DNA of 64,000 nt from Chlamydia suis (GTDB taxonomy: Bacteria > Chlamydiota > Chlamydiia > Chlamydiales > Chlamydiaceae). The stretch is taken from the NCBI RefSeq assembly GCF_900169085.1, contig NZ_LT821323.1:868001-932000 (forward strand), in the 5' to 3' direction. Within the stretch, counting starts at the first letter, position 1. Each line of letters begins with the position of its first letter. Shown here in pieces: positions 55,288 to 64,000 of this stretch. The position numbers and the translations under genes were made by a program. The notes beneath the pieces were generated by a model. It saw only the letters and a list, made by a program, of their open reading frames with translations, was not told the DNA's origin and did not search any database.

Positions 55288-56298
55288 ATGCTCTCCCTAA
55301 TTAGTGTTTTGAAAGCTTTTTTTTTCAGCTTGTTTTTTAGTTTAGGACTAACAAAACCGCTGATTTTTTTGTTGAAAAAACAAGGATTCCAAGATCAGAT
55401 TCGTAAAGACTACTGCGAAAAGTTAGAAATGCTACATAAAAACAAAGCACACATTCCCACTGCAGGGGGAGTGATCTTTGTTTTTGCAGCCATTTTTTCT
55501 ATTTTTTTATTTTTACCTAAAAATCTTTGGTCTACGTGGTTTTTAGTAGGAATGGCGTTATGCTGGGGGGGGCTAGGATGGCGTGATGACCAGATCAAGA
55601 ACAAGCGTAAGGTAGGGCATGGATTGTCTGCTAAGCAGAAATTTTTCATACAAAACTGTTTAGCTGTCGGAGCTGTCCTTTCTATTATGCTGGCTTATAA
55701 AGAAAGCTTTCTATGCATGCATCTTCCTTTTATGGGAATAGTGTCCTTGCCTCCGTGTTGGTTGAGCTATCTAGTGAATTTTGTTATTGCTGTACTAGCT
55801 ATTGTAGGAACCAGCAATTCTGTGAATCTTACAGATGGATTGGATGGACTTGCTGCGGGATCCATGGTAATTGCTTGCTTTGGGATGCTTGTCGTTGCGT
55901 TCGCTAATGGGGCTCCCTGGGCTTTAATTTCTGGTGTGCTTTTAGCGACTTTAGCTGGAAGCTGTTTAGGATTTCTTCGCTATAATAAGTCTCCTGCTCG
56001 CCTATTTATGGGGGATACAGGATCCCTGTTTTTAGGAGGGATGCTCGGTATTTGTGCTGTATTGTTGCGAGCAGAGTTTTTTCTACTATTCATGGGAGGA
56101 ATCTTTGTTCTAGAATCTTTGTCTGTTATTGTGCAGGTAGGAAGTTGTAAATTAAGAAAGAAGCGGGTTTTCCTTTGCTCTCCCTTGCATCACCATTATG
56201 AGTACAAAGGGTCTCCAGAAAATGTTGTGGTGCGTAACTTTTGGCTGGTTGAGTTTCTTTGTGTTGTAATTGGGATTATTGCGGTGTTCTGGAATTAG
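55288..56298 (+). CDS. mraY: Phospho-MurNAc-pentapeptide transferase
   Basis: The 336-residue membrane enzyme forms lipid I on undecaprenyl phosphate. Motifs: DDQIKNKRKVGHGLS near 99, NLTDGLDGLAAG near 180 (aspartate pair) and HHHYEYKG near 300. About ten transmembrane segments. It follows murF by 115 bp and is 11 bp ahead of murD, so the two are tightly linked. Confidence 0.95.
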   Translation: MLSLISVLKAFFFSLFFSLGLTKPLIFLLKKQGFQDQIRKDYCEKLEMLHKNKAHIPTAGGVIFVFAAIFSIFLFLPKNLWSTWFLVGMALCWGGLGWRDDQIKNKRKVGHGLSAKQKFFIQNCLAVGAVLSIMLAYKESFLCMHLPFMGIVSLPPCWLSYLVNFVIAVLAIVGTSNSVNLTDGLDGLAAGSMVIACFGMLVVAFANGAPWALISGVLLATLAGSCLGFLRYNKSPARLFMGDTGSLFLGGMLGICAVLLRAEFFLLFMGGIFVLESLSVIVQVGSCKLRKKRVFLCSPLHHHYEYKGSPENVVVRNFWLVEFLCVVIGIIAVFWN

Positions 56299-56309
56299 AG
56301 GAGAATCGT

Positions 56310-57560
56310 ATGGAAGCTGAGCGTGTTGTTGTTATTGGTCTAGGACGCTCGGGGAAGTCTGTGGCACGTTTTTTAGCCCAAAAGGGCGTGCGGGTATTGG
56401 GTGTGGATAGTTCCCCTCAGGCATTATGCGCTTGTCCGTATATTCATGAATCATACTTAGAGAGCGACGAGTTCCCTTCACAGGTAGATTATGTTGTGCG
56501 CTCTCCAGGAGTTCCTCTGGAGCATCCTTGGGTGGTAGCTGCAAAGGCTGCTCAAATTCCAGTTGTGACGGATATTCAACTAGCATTTCAAACGAAGAAA
56601 TTTTTAGAAAACAAGTCTTTTGGGATCACAGGGACTGTAGGAAAGACAACGACCGTATTATTTTTAGAATATTTGCTAAGAAAAGCAGGAATTCAGTCTT
56701 TTGCTATGGGGAATGTGGGGATCCCTATTTTAGAAGGTATGCAAAATCCTGGGGTGCGGATTATTGAAATCAGTTCTTTCCAGCTTGCCGATCAAAGAGA
56801 TGTCTATCCTGTTTTATCTGGAGGGATGATTCTAAACATCTCGGATAATCATTTAGATTATCACGGAAGCTTTTCAGAGTATTGTAAAGCCAAGCAGAAT
56901 CTTGCTTTATGTATGCAGAATCCTGAAAATCTTTGGGTTGGGGATCAGCGTTTTGGCAAGCGAGTTTATTGGGAAGAAGTACAAAAGTCTATGGATTTAC
57001 TAGATAAAGAAAGTGCATTAAAACCATTGTACTTGCATGATAAATACAACTATTGTTGCGCATATCTGCTTGCTCAAGCAGAATTCCCGATAGCGAAATC
57101 CCTTTTTATAGAGGCTGTAGCCACTTTTAAAAAACCTCCTCATAGGATGGAGTATTTAGGAGAAAGGGGGGGAGTGCATTATATCAATGACAGTAAGGCA
57201 ACCACAGTGAGCGCTACGGAAAAGGCTCTTTTGAGCATAGGTAGTCGGGCGATTGTGATTCTTGGTGGTAGAAATAAAGGATACACATTTTCAGCTTTGT
57301 TGCCAGCATTGCGTAGAGCTGCGAAGAGAGTCATTGCTATGGGAGAGAGCGCTCCGGAGATTGCTCGGGATTTGGAGGGATTCCCTGTGACGGTAGTGAG
57401 AGATCTACAGGAAGCCTTGCTATGTGCAGAAGAACAAGCGGTTCCTGGAGATATTGTGGTATTATCTCCGGCTTGTGCTAGCTTTGATCAATTTCGTAGT
57501 TATGAAGAGCGGGGAGCAATATTTAAGCAGTTGGTTGGGATGGAAGAGGTTCTTTTATGA
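56310..57560 (+). CDS. murD: UDP-MurNAc-L-alanine--D-glutamate ligase
   Basis: The 416-residue Mur ligase has ATP motif ITGTVGKTTT near 104-113, preceded by a Rossmann-type GLGRSGKSVARFL. It ends with the third domain motif GGRNKGYTF. ATG 56310 has GAGGAG seven bases before it; an upstream in-frame ATG at 56259 lies inside mraY. The stop overlaps the nlpD start by 4 bp (ATGA), so these are coupled. Confidence 0.95.
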   Translation: MEAERVVVIGLGRSGKSVARFLAQKGVRVLGVDSSPQALCACPYIHESYLESDEFPSQVDYVVRSPGVPLEHPWVVAAKAAQIPVVTDIQLAFQTKKFLENKSFGITGTVGKTTTVLFLEYLLRKAGIQSFAMGNVGIPILEGMQNPGVRIIEISSFQLADQRDVYPVLSGGMILNISDNHLDYHGSFSEYCKAKQNLALCMQNPENLWVGDQRFGKRVYWEEVQKSMDLLDKESALKPLYLHDKYNYCCAYLLAQAEFPIAKSLFIEAVATFKKPPHRMEYLGERGGVHYINDSKATTVSATEKALLSIGSRAIVILGGRNKGYTFSALLPALRRAAKRVIAMGESAPEIARDLEGFPVTVVRDLQEALLCAEEQAVPGDIVVLSPACASFDQFRSYEERGAIFKQLVGMEEVLL

Positions 57561-58306
57561 ATCGTAGAAACACGATGATTATAGCAGCCGCTGTGAATGC
57601 GGTGCTCTTGGCTGTATTGTTTATAACAGCGCGACATTCGGAGCCTGAGATAGAGTATTCTCCGAAAATAGCCCCGATTAAAATTTTAGAGCCGGTCCCT
57701 ATTGTTGAGAAGGCTTCTGAAAAGCCAGAGAAAAAGCCAGAAGTAATTGCTAAGCCAGCTCAAATTATTAGAAATCCTGTTGTTTCTAAACCTGTTGTTT
57801 CTAAAGCGGAACTTGCTGCGCAATTTGCAGATAAAAATATAACTTCAGGAAAAGAGCCCCCAGCTTCTTCTCAGGAGCCTTCTCTTGCGCCAGAGGTTGT
57901 TGAAGCTTCGGCTCCGGAGATTCCCGTTGTCCCTGCTCAGAGCGTAGACAAAGTTGCGGAGAAAGAAACGTTTTCTACAGTCGTTGTTAAGAAAGGAGAT
58001 TTTTTAGAGCGAATTGCTAGAGCGAATCACACGACAGTTTCTGCATTAATGCAACTCAATGATTTGTCTTCGACACAATTGCAAATAGGACAAGTTTTGC
58101 GTGTTCCTAAAACACAAAAACCAGAAAAAGACCTTCAAGTGAAAACTCCTAATCCAGATGATTTCTATGTTGTTAAAGAGGGGGATAGTCCTTGGGCAAT
58201 TGCTTTGAGTAATGGGATTCGACTAGATGAGTTGCTAAAATTGAATGGATTAGACGAGCAAAAAGCTCGAAAACTACGTCCTGGAGATAGATTGCGTATT
58301 CGATAA
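57557..58306 (+). CDS. nlpD: LysM-domain envelope protein (NlpD-like, no peptidase domain)
   Basis: The 249-residue protein has an N-terminal transmembrane or signal anchor (MIIAAAVNAVLLAVLFITA). A Pro/Glu/Lys-rich linker follows (PEKKPEVIAKPAQ). Two LysM domains lie at about 142-188 (VVKKGDFLERIARANHTTVS) and 203-249 (YVVKEGDSPWAIALSNGIRL). LysM binds peptidoglycan. Unlike E. coli NlpD there is no lipobox I can see and no LytM domain, so it cannot act like the EnvC/NlpD activators by itself. Gene name follows C. trachomatis CT759. Confidence 0.88.
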   Translation: MNRRNTMIIAAAVNAVLLAVLFITARHSEPEIEYSPKIAPIKILEPVPIVEKASEKPEKKPEVIAKPAQIIRNPVVSKPVVSKAELAAQFADKNITSGKEPPASSQEPSLAPEVVEASAPEIPVVPAQSVDKVAEKETFSTVVVKKGDFLERIARANHTTVSALMQLNDLSSTQLQIGQVLRVPKTQKPEKDLQVKTPNPDDFYVVKEGDSPWAIALSNGIRLDELLKLNGLDEQKARKLRPGDRLRIR

Positions 58307-58322
58307 ATCTCTGACGATTATT

Positions 58323-59477
58323 ATGAAATGGTTCCTGATTTCCTGTTTGTTGGGAATTTTTTCTCTTGGGCTGATTATGGTATTCGATACCTCATCAGCG
58401 GAGGTGTTGGATCGAGCTTTGGCGTGCAGCACGCACAAAGCTTTGATCCGGCAGATCACCTATCTAGGGTTAGGTTTTGCCATTGCTTCGTTTGTTTATG
58501 CCCTAGGGTGGAAAGATTTTCTTAAGATGAGCCCAACGCTTCTCATTATTGCGGGCGTAGCTTTGGTTTTGGTTCTTATTCCTGGAGTGGGAGTCTGTAG
58601 GAATGGAGCAAGACGTTGGTTGGGAGTGGGTCAACTCACATTACAGCCTTCAGAGTTCGTGAAATATTTAATCCCTTGTGTTGCTATTGAATGTCTGACC
58701 ACAAAAGCCTCTATCCGAAATAGTTTTAAGCATTTTGTGGCTTTCGTTGCTGTGCTATTTATTCCTATTTGTTTGATCGCTATTGAGCCTGATAATGGAT
58801 CTGCTGCAGTGATTGCTTTTTCTTTAATCCCCGTGTTTATTGTCACTGCAGTAAGATTGCGTTATTGGCTTATTCCGTTGCTGTGTATTCTCTGTGTCGG
58901 AGGAGTGTTTGCTTATCGGCTTCCTTATGTACGCAATCGTTTACAGGTCTATTTACATCCAGAATTAGATATTAAAGGGAAAGGACATCAACCATATCAA
59001 GCAAAGATCGCAGCAGGATCTGGAAGACTTTTTGGTAAGGGGCCAGGGAAAGGATTGCAGAAGCTAACCTATCTTCCTGAGGCGCAGAATGATTATATTG
59101 CCGCTATTTATGCAGAAGAGTTTGGCTTTGTTGGAATGCTCCTATTGATTCTTCTATACATGGGATTTATTTATAGCGGGTATGTCATTGCCATGAAAGC
59201 TTCTCTTTTATCTGGAGCAACGCTCGCTATTTCCATCACAGTGATTATTGGAATGCAAGCTTTTATCAATTTAGGAGTGGTTTCTGGGTTGCTGCCTAGT
59301 AAGGGGGTAAATCTTCCTTTTTTTAGTCAGGGAGGATCTTCTCTCATTGCGAATATGTGTGGCGTTGGATTGCTATTAAGGATATGTGATGAAGAAAATC
59401 AACAAGGTTGTATTGGCAGTTGGGGGAACGGGAGGGCACATCATCCCAGCGTTATCAGCCAGAGAGACTTTTATTAA
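58323..59477 (+). CDS. ftsW: SEDS-family peptidoglycan glycosyltransferase FtsW
   Basis: The 384-residue SEDS protein has about nine transmembrane segments. Motifs include RRWLGVGQLTLQPSEFVKY, EPDNGSAAV and the C-terminal SKGVNLPFFSQGGSSLI, which marks FtsW. The reading frame continues 89 bp into murG, giving a charged C-terminal tail ([19 protein letters not shown]). That tail may be real or the C-terminus may be poorly constrained. FtsW is retained in a cluster without ftsZ or ftsA. Confidence 0.93.
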   Translation: MKWFLISCLLGIFSLGLIMVFDTSSAEVLDRALACSTHKALIRQITYLGLGFAIASFVYALGWKDFLKMSPTLLIIAGVALVLVLIPGVGVCRNGARRWLGVGQLTLQPSEFVKYLIPCVAIECLTTKASIRNSFKHFVAFVAVLFIPICLIAIEPDNGSAAVIAFSLIPVFIVTAVRLRYWLIPLLCILCVGGVFAYRLPYVRNRLQVYLHPELDIKGKGHQPYQAKIAAGSGRLFGKGPGKGLQKLTYLPEAQNDYIAAIYAEEFGFVGMLLLILLYMGFIYSGYVIAMKASLLSGATLAISITVIIGMQAFINLGVVSGLLPSKGVNLPFFSQGGSSLIANMCGVGLLLRICDEENQQGCIGSWGNGRAHHPSVISQRDFY

Positions 59478-60447
59478 GGAAAAGATTGAGGTATTACTTT
59501 TAGGGAATGGGTTGACTTCTTTTTTACAGAAGAAGTCAGATGTATTGTACTGTGATATTCCTGCTGGGTCACCATTTTCTTTTCGTATCAACAAAATGGT
59601 GTCAGGGGCTAAACGGCTGTATCAAGGCTATAGCGCAGCGCTTCAACAGATCTCTGCTTTTGCTCCAGATGTTGTTATAGGATTTGGGAGTTATCATTCT
59701 TTACCAGCCTTGCTTGCTTCTATGCGAAATAGAATCCCTCTTTTTCTGCATGAACAAAATATTGTCCCAGGGAAAGTCAATAAATTGTTTTCTCATTTTG
59801 CTAAAGGAGTGGGGGTGTCTTTTGCTGCTGCTAGCGAGCATTTTCGTTGTCGCGCGGAAGAGGTCTTTCTTCCTATTAGGGAGCCTTCTGAACCGATCGC
59901 TTTCCCTGGAGCATCCCCTGTAATTTGTGTTGTGGGAGGGTCTCAGGGTGCAAAAATTTTAAACGACGTTGTTCCTAGAGCTTTGGCTGATATTCGAGAA
60001 AATTATTCGGATGCCTACGTTTATCACATCGTAGGGCCTAAAGGAGATCAGCAGGCTGTTTCCCGTGTTTATCAGGATGCTGGAATTAATCATACAGTAA
60101 CTTCTTTTGCTCACAATATGCTCGGAGTATTGCAAGCAAGCGATTTGGTGATTGGACGCTCGGGGGCGACGATTATTAATGAGTTGCTTTGGGTTCAGGT
60201 ACCAGCAATACTTATTCCTTACCCAGGAGCCTACGGACATCAAGAAGCAAATGCAAAATTTTTTACGCAAACCGTAGGGGGAGGGAGTATGATTTTACAA
60301 AAGCATTTAACGGAAGAAAGTTTACGCAAGCAGGTTTTGCTTGCTTTAGATTCAGCAACTAGTGAAAATAGGCGCAAAGCCCTGCTAGCCGCTCAAAAGA
60401 AAAAATCCTTCAAATCATTATATCAGTTTATCTGCGAATCTCTATAG
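59389..60447 (+). CDS. murG: UDP-GlcNAc--lipid I GlcNAc transferase
   Basis: The 352-residue GT-B glycosyltransferase makes lipid II from lipid I. The N-terminal GGTGGH at 12-17 and the [12 protein letters not shown] motif bind the lipid acceptor. [10 protein letters not shown] and GHQEANA (GRSGATTI-type donor site, [10 protein letters not shown]) bind UDP-GlcNAc. ATG 59389 is preferred; a GTG 3 bp earlier is in frame. AAGGAT is a suitable SD. It starts inside ftsW. Confidence 0.95.
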   Translation: MKKINKVVLAVGGTGGHIIPALSARETFIKEKIEVLLLGNGLTSFLQKKSDVLYCDIPAGSPFSFRINKMVSGAKRLYQGYSAALQQISAFAPDVVIGFGSYHSLPALLASMRNRIPLFLHEQNIVPGKVNKLFSHFAKGVGVSFAAASEHFRCRAEEVFLPIREPSEPIAFPGASPVICVVGGSQGAKILNDVVPRALADIRENYSDAYVYHIVGPKGDQQAVSRVYQDAGINHTVTSFAHNMLGVLQASDLVIGRSGATIINELLWVQVPAILIPYPGAYGHQEANAKFFTQTVGGGSMILQKHLTEESLRKQVLLALDSATSENRRKALLAAQKKKSFKSLYQFICESL

Positions 60448-60454
60448 GCTCACG

Positions 60455-62863
60455 ATGAAAAGCTTGTTTTACCACTTCATTGGCATTGGTGGGATTGGAA
60501 TGAGTGCTTTGGCACACATCCTTCTTGACCGAGGGTATCGTGTGTCAGGGAGCGATCTCTTAGAAGGAGAAATAGTACAGACTTTAAAAAACAAGGGAGC
60601 GAAATTTTTTCTAGGGCACAGAGAAGAACATATTCCAGAGGGAGCGGTAGTTGTATACGGCTCGGGAATTTCTCAGGAAAATCCAGAATTTTTATCTGCT
60701 AAAAATCGAGGACATCGGCTCATCCATAGAGCCGAGTTATTGGCAGAGCTTGCTAAAGACCAGATTTCTATCTTCGTGACAGGGAGCCATGGCAAGACAA
60801 CAGTCTCTTCTTTAATCACTGCGATTTTACAAAAATTGGGAACAACACCTTCCTTTGCGATAGGCGGGTTAAATGGAGACGGAATAAATGGAGGCTCAGG
60901 ATTCGAGTACTTCGTTGCAGAGGCTGATGAGAGCGATGGGTCTATTCAGCATTATTTACCAGAATTTTCTGTTATTACGAACATTGATGATGAGCATCTA
61001 TCGAATTTTGGTGGAGACCGAGGGGCCCTGCTTGCTTCTTTGCAAGACTTTGCTTTTAGAACGCGGCGGAGCTGTTGGTACAACGGCGATTGCTCTCTGT
61101 TGCGCTCTTCCTTGAAGGGAAATACATTTGGATTTTCTTCCTCCTGCGATTTGCATATTCTATCTTATCGCCAGGAGGAATGGAGAGTATTCTTTACAGC
61201 GCAGTATCAAGGGATTCTCTATGAGGATGTAGAAGTTCAGTTAGCCGGTGAGCATAACGTGATGAATGCTGCTGCCGCTATGGGCATTGCTCTCTCTTTA
61301 GGAATAGATGAACTCACGATTAGGGATGCTTTGCGGGAATTTTCAGGGGTCCAACGAAGATTGCAAAGAAAAAATGTGTCGGAGACGTTTCTTTTCTTAG
61401 AAGATTATGCACATCATCCATCGGAGATTTCCTGCACACTGCAAGCTGTTCGTGCTGCTGTTGGACAAAGACGCGTTTTAGCCATTTGTCAGCCTCACCG
61501 GTTTTCTCGATTAAAAGAGTGTTGGGAGCGTTTTCCCTCTGCATTCAAATATGCTGATGAGGTGTTCTTAACAGAAGTATACGGAGCGGGGGAGAGAGAG
61601 GAAGAGGTTCCTTATCAGGAGCTTGCGCAGTCGATTAGTCGGGAGTCTTTAGTAAAGTGTACGTATGTTCCTTTCCAGGAATTGAAAAGGTTTTTAGAGC
61701 AGCGTATTCGTGTACATGATGTGTGTGTCTCTTTAGGCGCTGGTAATATTGTGACTTTAGGAGAGAGTTTACAAGATTTTGAGCCGAAGAAGCTGTCTTT
61801 AGGAATCCTCTGTGGGGGACGATCTTGTGAGCACGATATTTCTATTTTATCTGCAAAGAATATAGCGCGCCATCTTTCTTCGACTTTTTATGAGGTACAG
61901 GGATTCATAATTACCCGCGAAGGGTTATGGAAAAAGGTTTCCTTGCTAGAAGGGACTGAGGATTCCGAGAAGTCTATTTTCGATCCCGAGATAGCGATGC
62001 AGCTAGAGAGACTAGATGTAATAGTTCCTATATTACACGGTCCTTATGGAGAAGATGGAGCTATACAGGGATTTTTGGAGACGATTGGGAAGCCGTATAC
62101 GGGACCTTCCGTTGTTTTTGCTGCGATAGGAATGAATAAGGTGCTTACTAAACGTTTTATGAGTGATCTAGGGATTCCTGTTGTTCCTTACTTACCTCTG
62201 ACATTGACGGGCTGGAAGCAAGATCCAGAGAAGTGTTTAGCCCAGATCATGAAGGCTTTTTCATTCCCGATGTTCGTAAAAGCTGCCCACTTAGGGTCCA
62301 GTATCGGGGTTTTTGAAGTGCATGATGCTCAGGAGTTGCGAGAAGCGATTCACGAAGCTTTTGTTCTGGATAACGATGTTTTTATAGAAGAGAGTCGCTT
62401 AGGTTGTAAGGAGATAGAAGTTTCTTTCTTGGGGGATGGTGCAGGAGTCTTTTTTGTAGCAGGAATGCATGAACGACGTGGAAGCGGAGGATTTATTGAT
62501 TATTGCGAGAAATATGGGCTAAGCGGAAAGCCTAGTGCGCAGATTGTATTTGATGTAGATCTTTCTCAAGAGATGCAAGAACAGCTACTCGGAGCAGCAG
62601 AAAAAATTTATCGTTTATTACAAGGGAAGGGATCTTGTCGTATTGATTTTTTGGTGGATGATGAAGGGAGTTTTTGGCTTTCGGAAATTAATCCTATTCC
62701 TGGAACGACAGAGTCAAGTCCTTTTCTTACAGCATTTGTTCGCAAGGGGTGGAGTTGTGAACAAATTATTCATCAACTGGTGATAGATGGATTACAACGT
62801 TTTGATCACCGCCAACGCTTGATATCGCCATCTTTTGTAGATCAAGCGTTCGTTGTGCGGTAG
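60455..62863 (+). CDS. murC: MurC-Ddl fusion: UDP-MurNAc--L-Ala ligase / D-Ala-D-Ala ligase
   Basis: The 802-residue protein joins two enzymes. Residues 1 to about 445 are Mur[15 protein letters not shown] at 6-19, [11 protein letters not shown] near 110 and [11 protein letters not shown]. From about 448 the Ddl ATP-grasp domain starts with [19 protein letters not shown] and ends near [14 protein letters not shown] around 745. It makes both the first peptide ligation and the D-Ala-D-Ala dipeptide. The fusion is characteristic of Chlamydia (CT762). It starts 8 bp after murG. Confidence 0.96.
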   Translation: MKSLFYHFIGIGGIGMSALAHILLDRGYRVSGSDLLEGEIVQTLKNKGAKFFLGHREEHIPEGAVVVYGSGISQENPEFLSAKNRGHRLIHRAELLAELAKDQISIFVTGSHGKTTVSSLITAILQKLGTTPSFAIGGLNGDGINGGSGFEYFVAEADESDGSIQHYLPEFSVITNIDDEHLSNFGGDRGALLASLQDFAFRTRRSCWYNGDCSLLRSSLKGNTFGFSSSCDLHILSYRQEEWRVFFTAQYQGILYEDVEVQLAGEHNVMNAAAAMGIALSLGIDELTIRDALREFSGVQRRLQRKNVSETFLFLEDYAHHPSEISCTLQAVRAAVGQRRVLAICQPHRFSRLKECWERFPSAFKYADEVFLTEVYGAGEREEEVPYQELAQSISRESLVKCTYVPFQELKRFLEQRIRVHDVCVSLGAGNIVTLGESLQDFEPKKLSLGILCGGRSCEHDISILSAKNIARHLSSTFYEVQGFIITREGLWKKVSLLEGTEDSEKSIFDPEIAMQLERLDVIVPILHGPYGEDGAIQGFLETIGKPYTGPSVVFAAIGMNKVLTKRFMSDLGIPVVPYLPLTLTGWKQDPEKCLAQIMKAFSFPMFVKAAHLGSSIGVFEVHDAQELREAIHEAFVLDNDVFIEESRLGCKEIEVSFLGDGAGVFFVAGMHERRGSGGFIDYCEKYGLSGKPSAQIVFDVDLSQEMQEQLLGAAEKIYRLLQGKGSCRIDFLVDDEGSFWLSEINPIPGTTESSPFLTAFVRKGWSCEQIIHQLVIDGLQRFDHRQRLISPSFVDQAFVVR

Positions 62864-62900
62864 CGCTCAAAATGGAGGAATTCCTTTTGAAGCCGTCAAG

Positions 62901-63320
62901 CTAATCGTGATGATGAGAGCAAGTACAGCCGTGGCATACGCCAGCTAGAGTGCGGACAATAACAGAGGGTTCTTCTTCAACGCTGTTTTCAACAAATGGA
63001 GAGTCTTCCTCAAAATCTTCAGTAGAGGATGCTGTTGCATAGTCTAGAGACAGAGCTTCTTGATCTACAAGATTACCATTCTCTGGTTGAGCAAGCTCAA
63101 CAAGGATTTTTTTCTGAAGTCTGGCGCCCACGCGTTTCAGAATGGTTCTTAATGCTTGTATAGTTTGTCCCTTTCTTCCGATAACTTTCCCCATGTCTTC
63201 AGAGGCCGTATGGATTTCCAGCTTAAGGGTTGCACTGGCTTTATCCTCGGATGATCGAATCTCTACGGAACTGGGATTGGCAACTAAATTTTTGACGATG
63301 TACGCTGCAAAATCTTCCAT
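62901..63320 (-). CDS. KH-domain RNA-binding protein with C-terminal Cys/His tail (CT763 homologue)
   Basis: The first 80 residues fit KhpA (YlqC): GKVIGRKGQTIQALRTIL has the GxxG loop (Gly48-x-x-Gly51) that contacts RNA. KhpA proteins are usually about 80 residues. Here a 60-residue acidic linker (EDFEEDSPFVENSVEEE) and a CHGCTCSHHHD end (129-139) are added. The tail could bind Zn2+ or Ni2+. ATG 63320 is chosen over TTG 63329. It lies between murC/ddl and the ftsQ-like gene, on the opposite strand. Confidence 0.88.
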   Translation of the reverse strand: MEDFAAYIVKNLVANPSSVEIRSSEDKASATLKLEIHTASEDMGKVIGRKGQTIQALRTILKRVGARLQKKILVELAQPENGNLVDQEALSLDYATASSTEDFEEDSPFVENSVEEEPSVIVRTLAGVCHGCTCSHHHD

Positions 63321-63483
63321 AAAATCCAATGTAAGTTGAGAAATAAATATCTTGATAAGAGGCTCTTTCCCAAGATTATGCGAAGAATATATGAAATTCT
63401 AAAAAAGCGTCAATATTTTCGCTTACAGGCCGTTATGGGCTAGTTTATGGTAATAATTTTTGAAGCAAGAAAGAGCTTTTTTT

Positions 63484-64000
63484 TTACTTGCGTTTCAATA
63501 AAAGGTAGTCTTTGCAACGTAGATCATAAACCGAGGTTTCTTCTGGAGAAAAGGCTCCTTGGGCGAGCCCTCGTTGGTAATGTTGAATCCCGGACAAAAA
63601 AGAGTCTTTCCGAAACCGCAATAATCCTCCGGAAGCGAGACGAACTACAAACTCTCCTGGATAGTTATCTATTTGAGATAGGTCGATGATGCTTGGGGGA
63701 TCTATCTGTAGATTGTCTATTAAGATTTTTATGATATCAAGCATGTGTCTGGGAAGCTGTGGTTGGGTAAGGGCTGCCTCAGGGACAAAGACTTCAGGAA
63801 GTTTGAATGAGTGAAAAAAGGGGAGCGACGGGAACACCTTCCCTTCTAATCCTATGAGTGTATGGGTTTTGTTCCCTAGAAAAGCTAAGGGGGGGGATAC
63901 GGAATAGGCAATTGCAAGTCCTTTGTGATCAGGAACTTTTTCAATGGAAAGGAAGGAAAAAATGCCGAGGGAGTTCAAAAAGTGTTCTGCCGATTTAGTA
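63484..64000 (-). CDS. FtsQ-like division protein, C-terminal part, partial at right edge (CT764 homologue)
   Basis: The frame is open to the right edge with no start in the window; a TTG at 63978 is not a likely start. The C-terminus is recognisable: DLSQIDNYPGEFVVRLASGG, a short strand-turn pattern, and a final VYDLRCKDYLLLKRK resemble the POTRA/beta region and IDLRY-type end of FtsQ/DivIB. In most bacteria ftsQ follows murC-ddl directly; here it is next to that position, but inverted. I recall CT764 being discussed as chlamydial FtsQ. The N-terminal membrane segment lies outside the window. Family assignment is inferred from pattern and synteny. Confidence 0.75.
   Translation of the reverse strand, partial: TKSAEHFLNSLGIFSFLSIEKVPDHKGLAIAYSVSPPLAFLGNKTHTLIGLEGKVFPSLPFFHSFKLPEVFVPEAALTQPQLPRHMLDIIKILIDNLQIDPPSIIDLSQIDNYPGEFVVRLASGGLLRFRKDSFLSGIQHYQRGLAQGAFSPEETSVYDLRCKDYLLLKRK

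Overview
The window is a chlamydial chromosome segment. Three things point there: Hc1 histone-like protein, the SET-domain protein NUE and a MurC-Ddl fusion all occur together. There are two complete rRNA operons, which I recall from C. trachomatis, C. muridarum and C. suis; most other Chlamydia have one. Gene order matches C. trachomatis from about CT722 to CT764 (CT numbers here are from memory and only guide homology). The 16S V1/V2 region and the Hc1 sequence differ from what I remember of C. trachomatis, so C. muridarum or C. suis is more likely; I cannot settle the species by reading.

Layout. 1-7.6 kb: start of gpmA, an rRNA pseudouridine synthase, a small LemA-like membrane protein, birA, rodA, a P1B-4-type metal ATPase next to a VIT/CCC1-like protein, and serS. 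7.6-10.6 kb: ribD, ribBA and ribH. 10.6-15 kb: two exported proteins of unknown role, an alanine/Na+ symporter and a PEBP-family protein. 15-19 kb: ftsK, yycJ-like and nue on the minus strand, then tRNA-His. 19.2-24.6 kb: rRNA operon 1. 24.7-25.1 kb: a decayed intimin/invasin-type beta-barrel gene. 25.1-28.8 kb: hctA, a 23S rRNA m5U methyltransferase, yajC and nqrF. 29-31.6 kb: a large exported TPR-like protein. 31.6-41.1 kb: the overlapping minus-strand set alaS-mfd-hemE-hemN-hemG. 41.3-46.8 kb: rRNA operon 2, near-identical to operon 1. 47-53.6 kb: transketolase, AMP nucleosidase, EF-P, two small-operon genes, groEL3 and tRNA-Cys. 53.8-62.9 kb: the murein/division cluster murF-mraY-murD-nlpD-ftsW-murG-murC/ddl. 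62.9-64 kb: a KH-domain protein and an FtsQ-like gene on the opposite strand.

How the parts work together. The 9-kb mur/fts block makes lipid II precursors and carries the SEDS protein FtsW, but has no ftsZ or ftsA, as expected for a lineage that divides without FtsZ. RodA near the left end is the second SEDS protein. The rib genes supply riboflavin for the flavin enzymes, including NqrF of the sodium-pumping NADH dehydrogenase. The hem genes cover late heme synthesis. The most interesting items are the invasin-like relic abutting rRNA operon 1, the metal ATPase/VIT pair that suggests iron or manganese efflux, the unannotated-looking LemA-like and FtsQ-like proteins, the Cys/His tail on the KH protein, and a helix-18 mismatch in one 16S copy.
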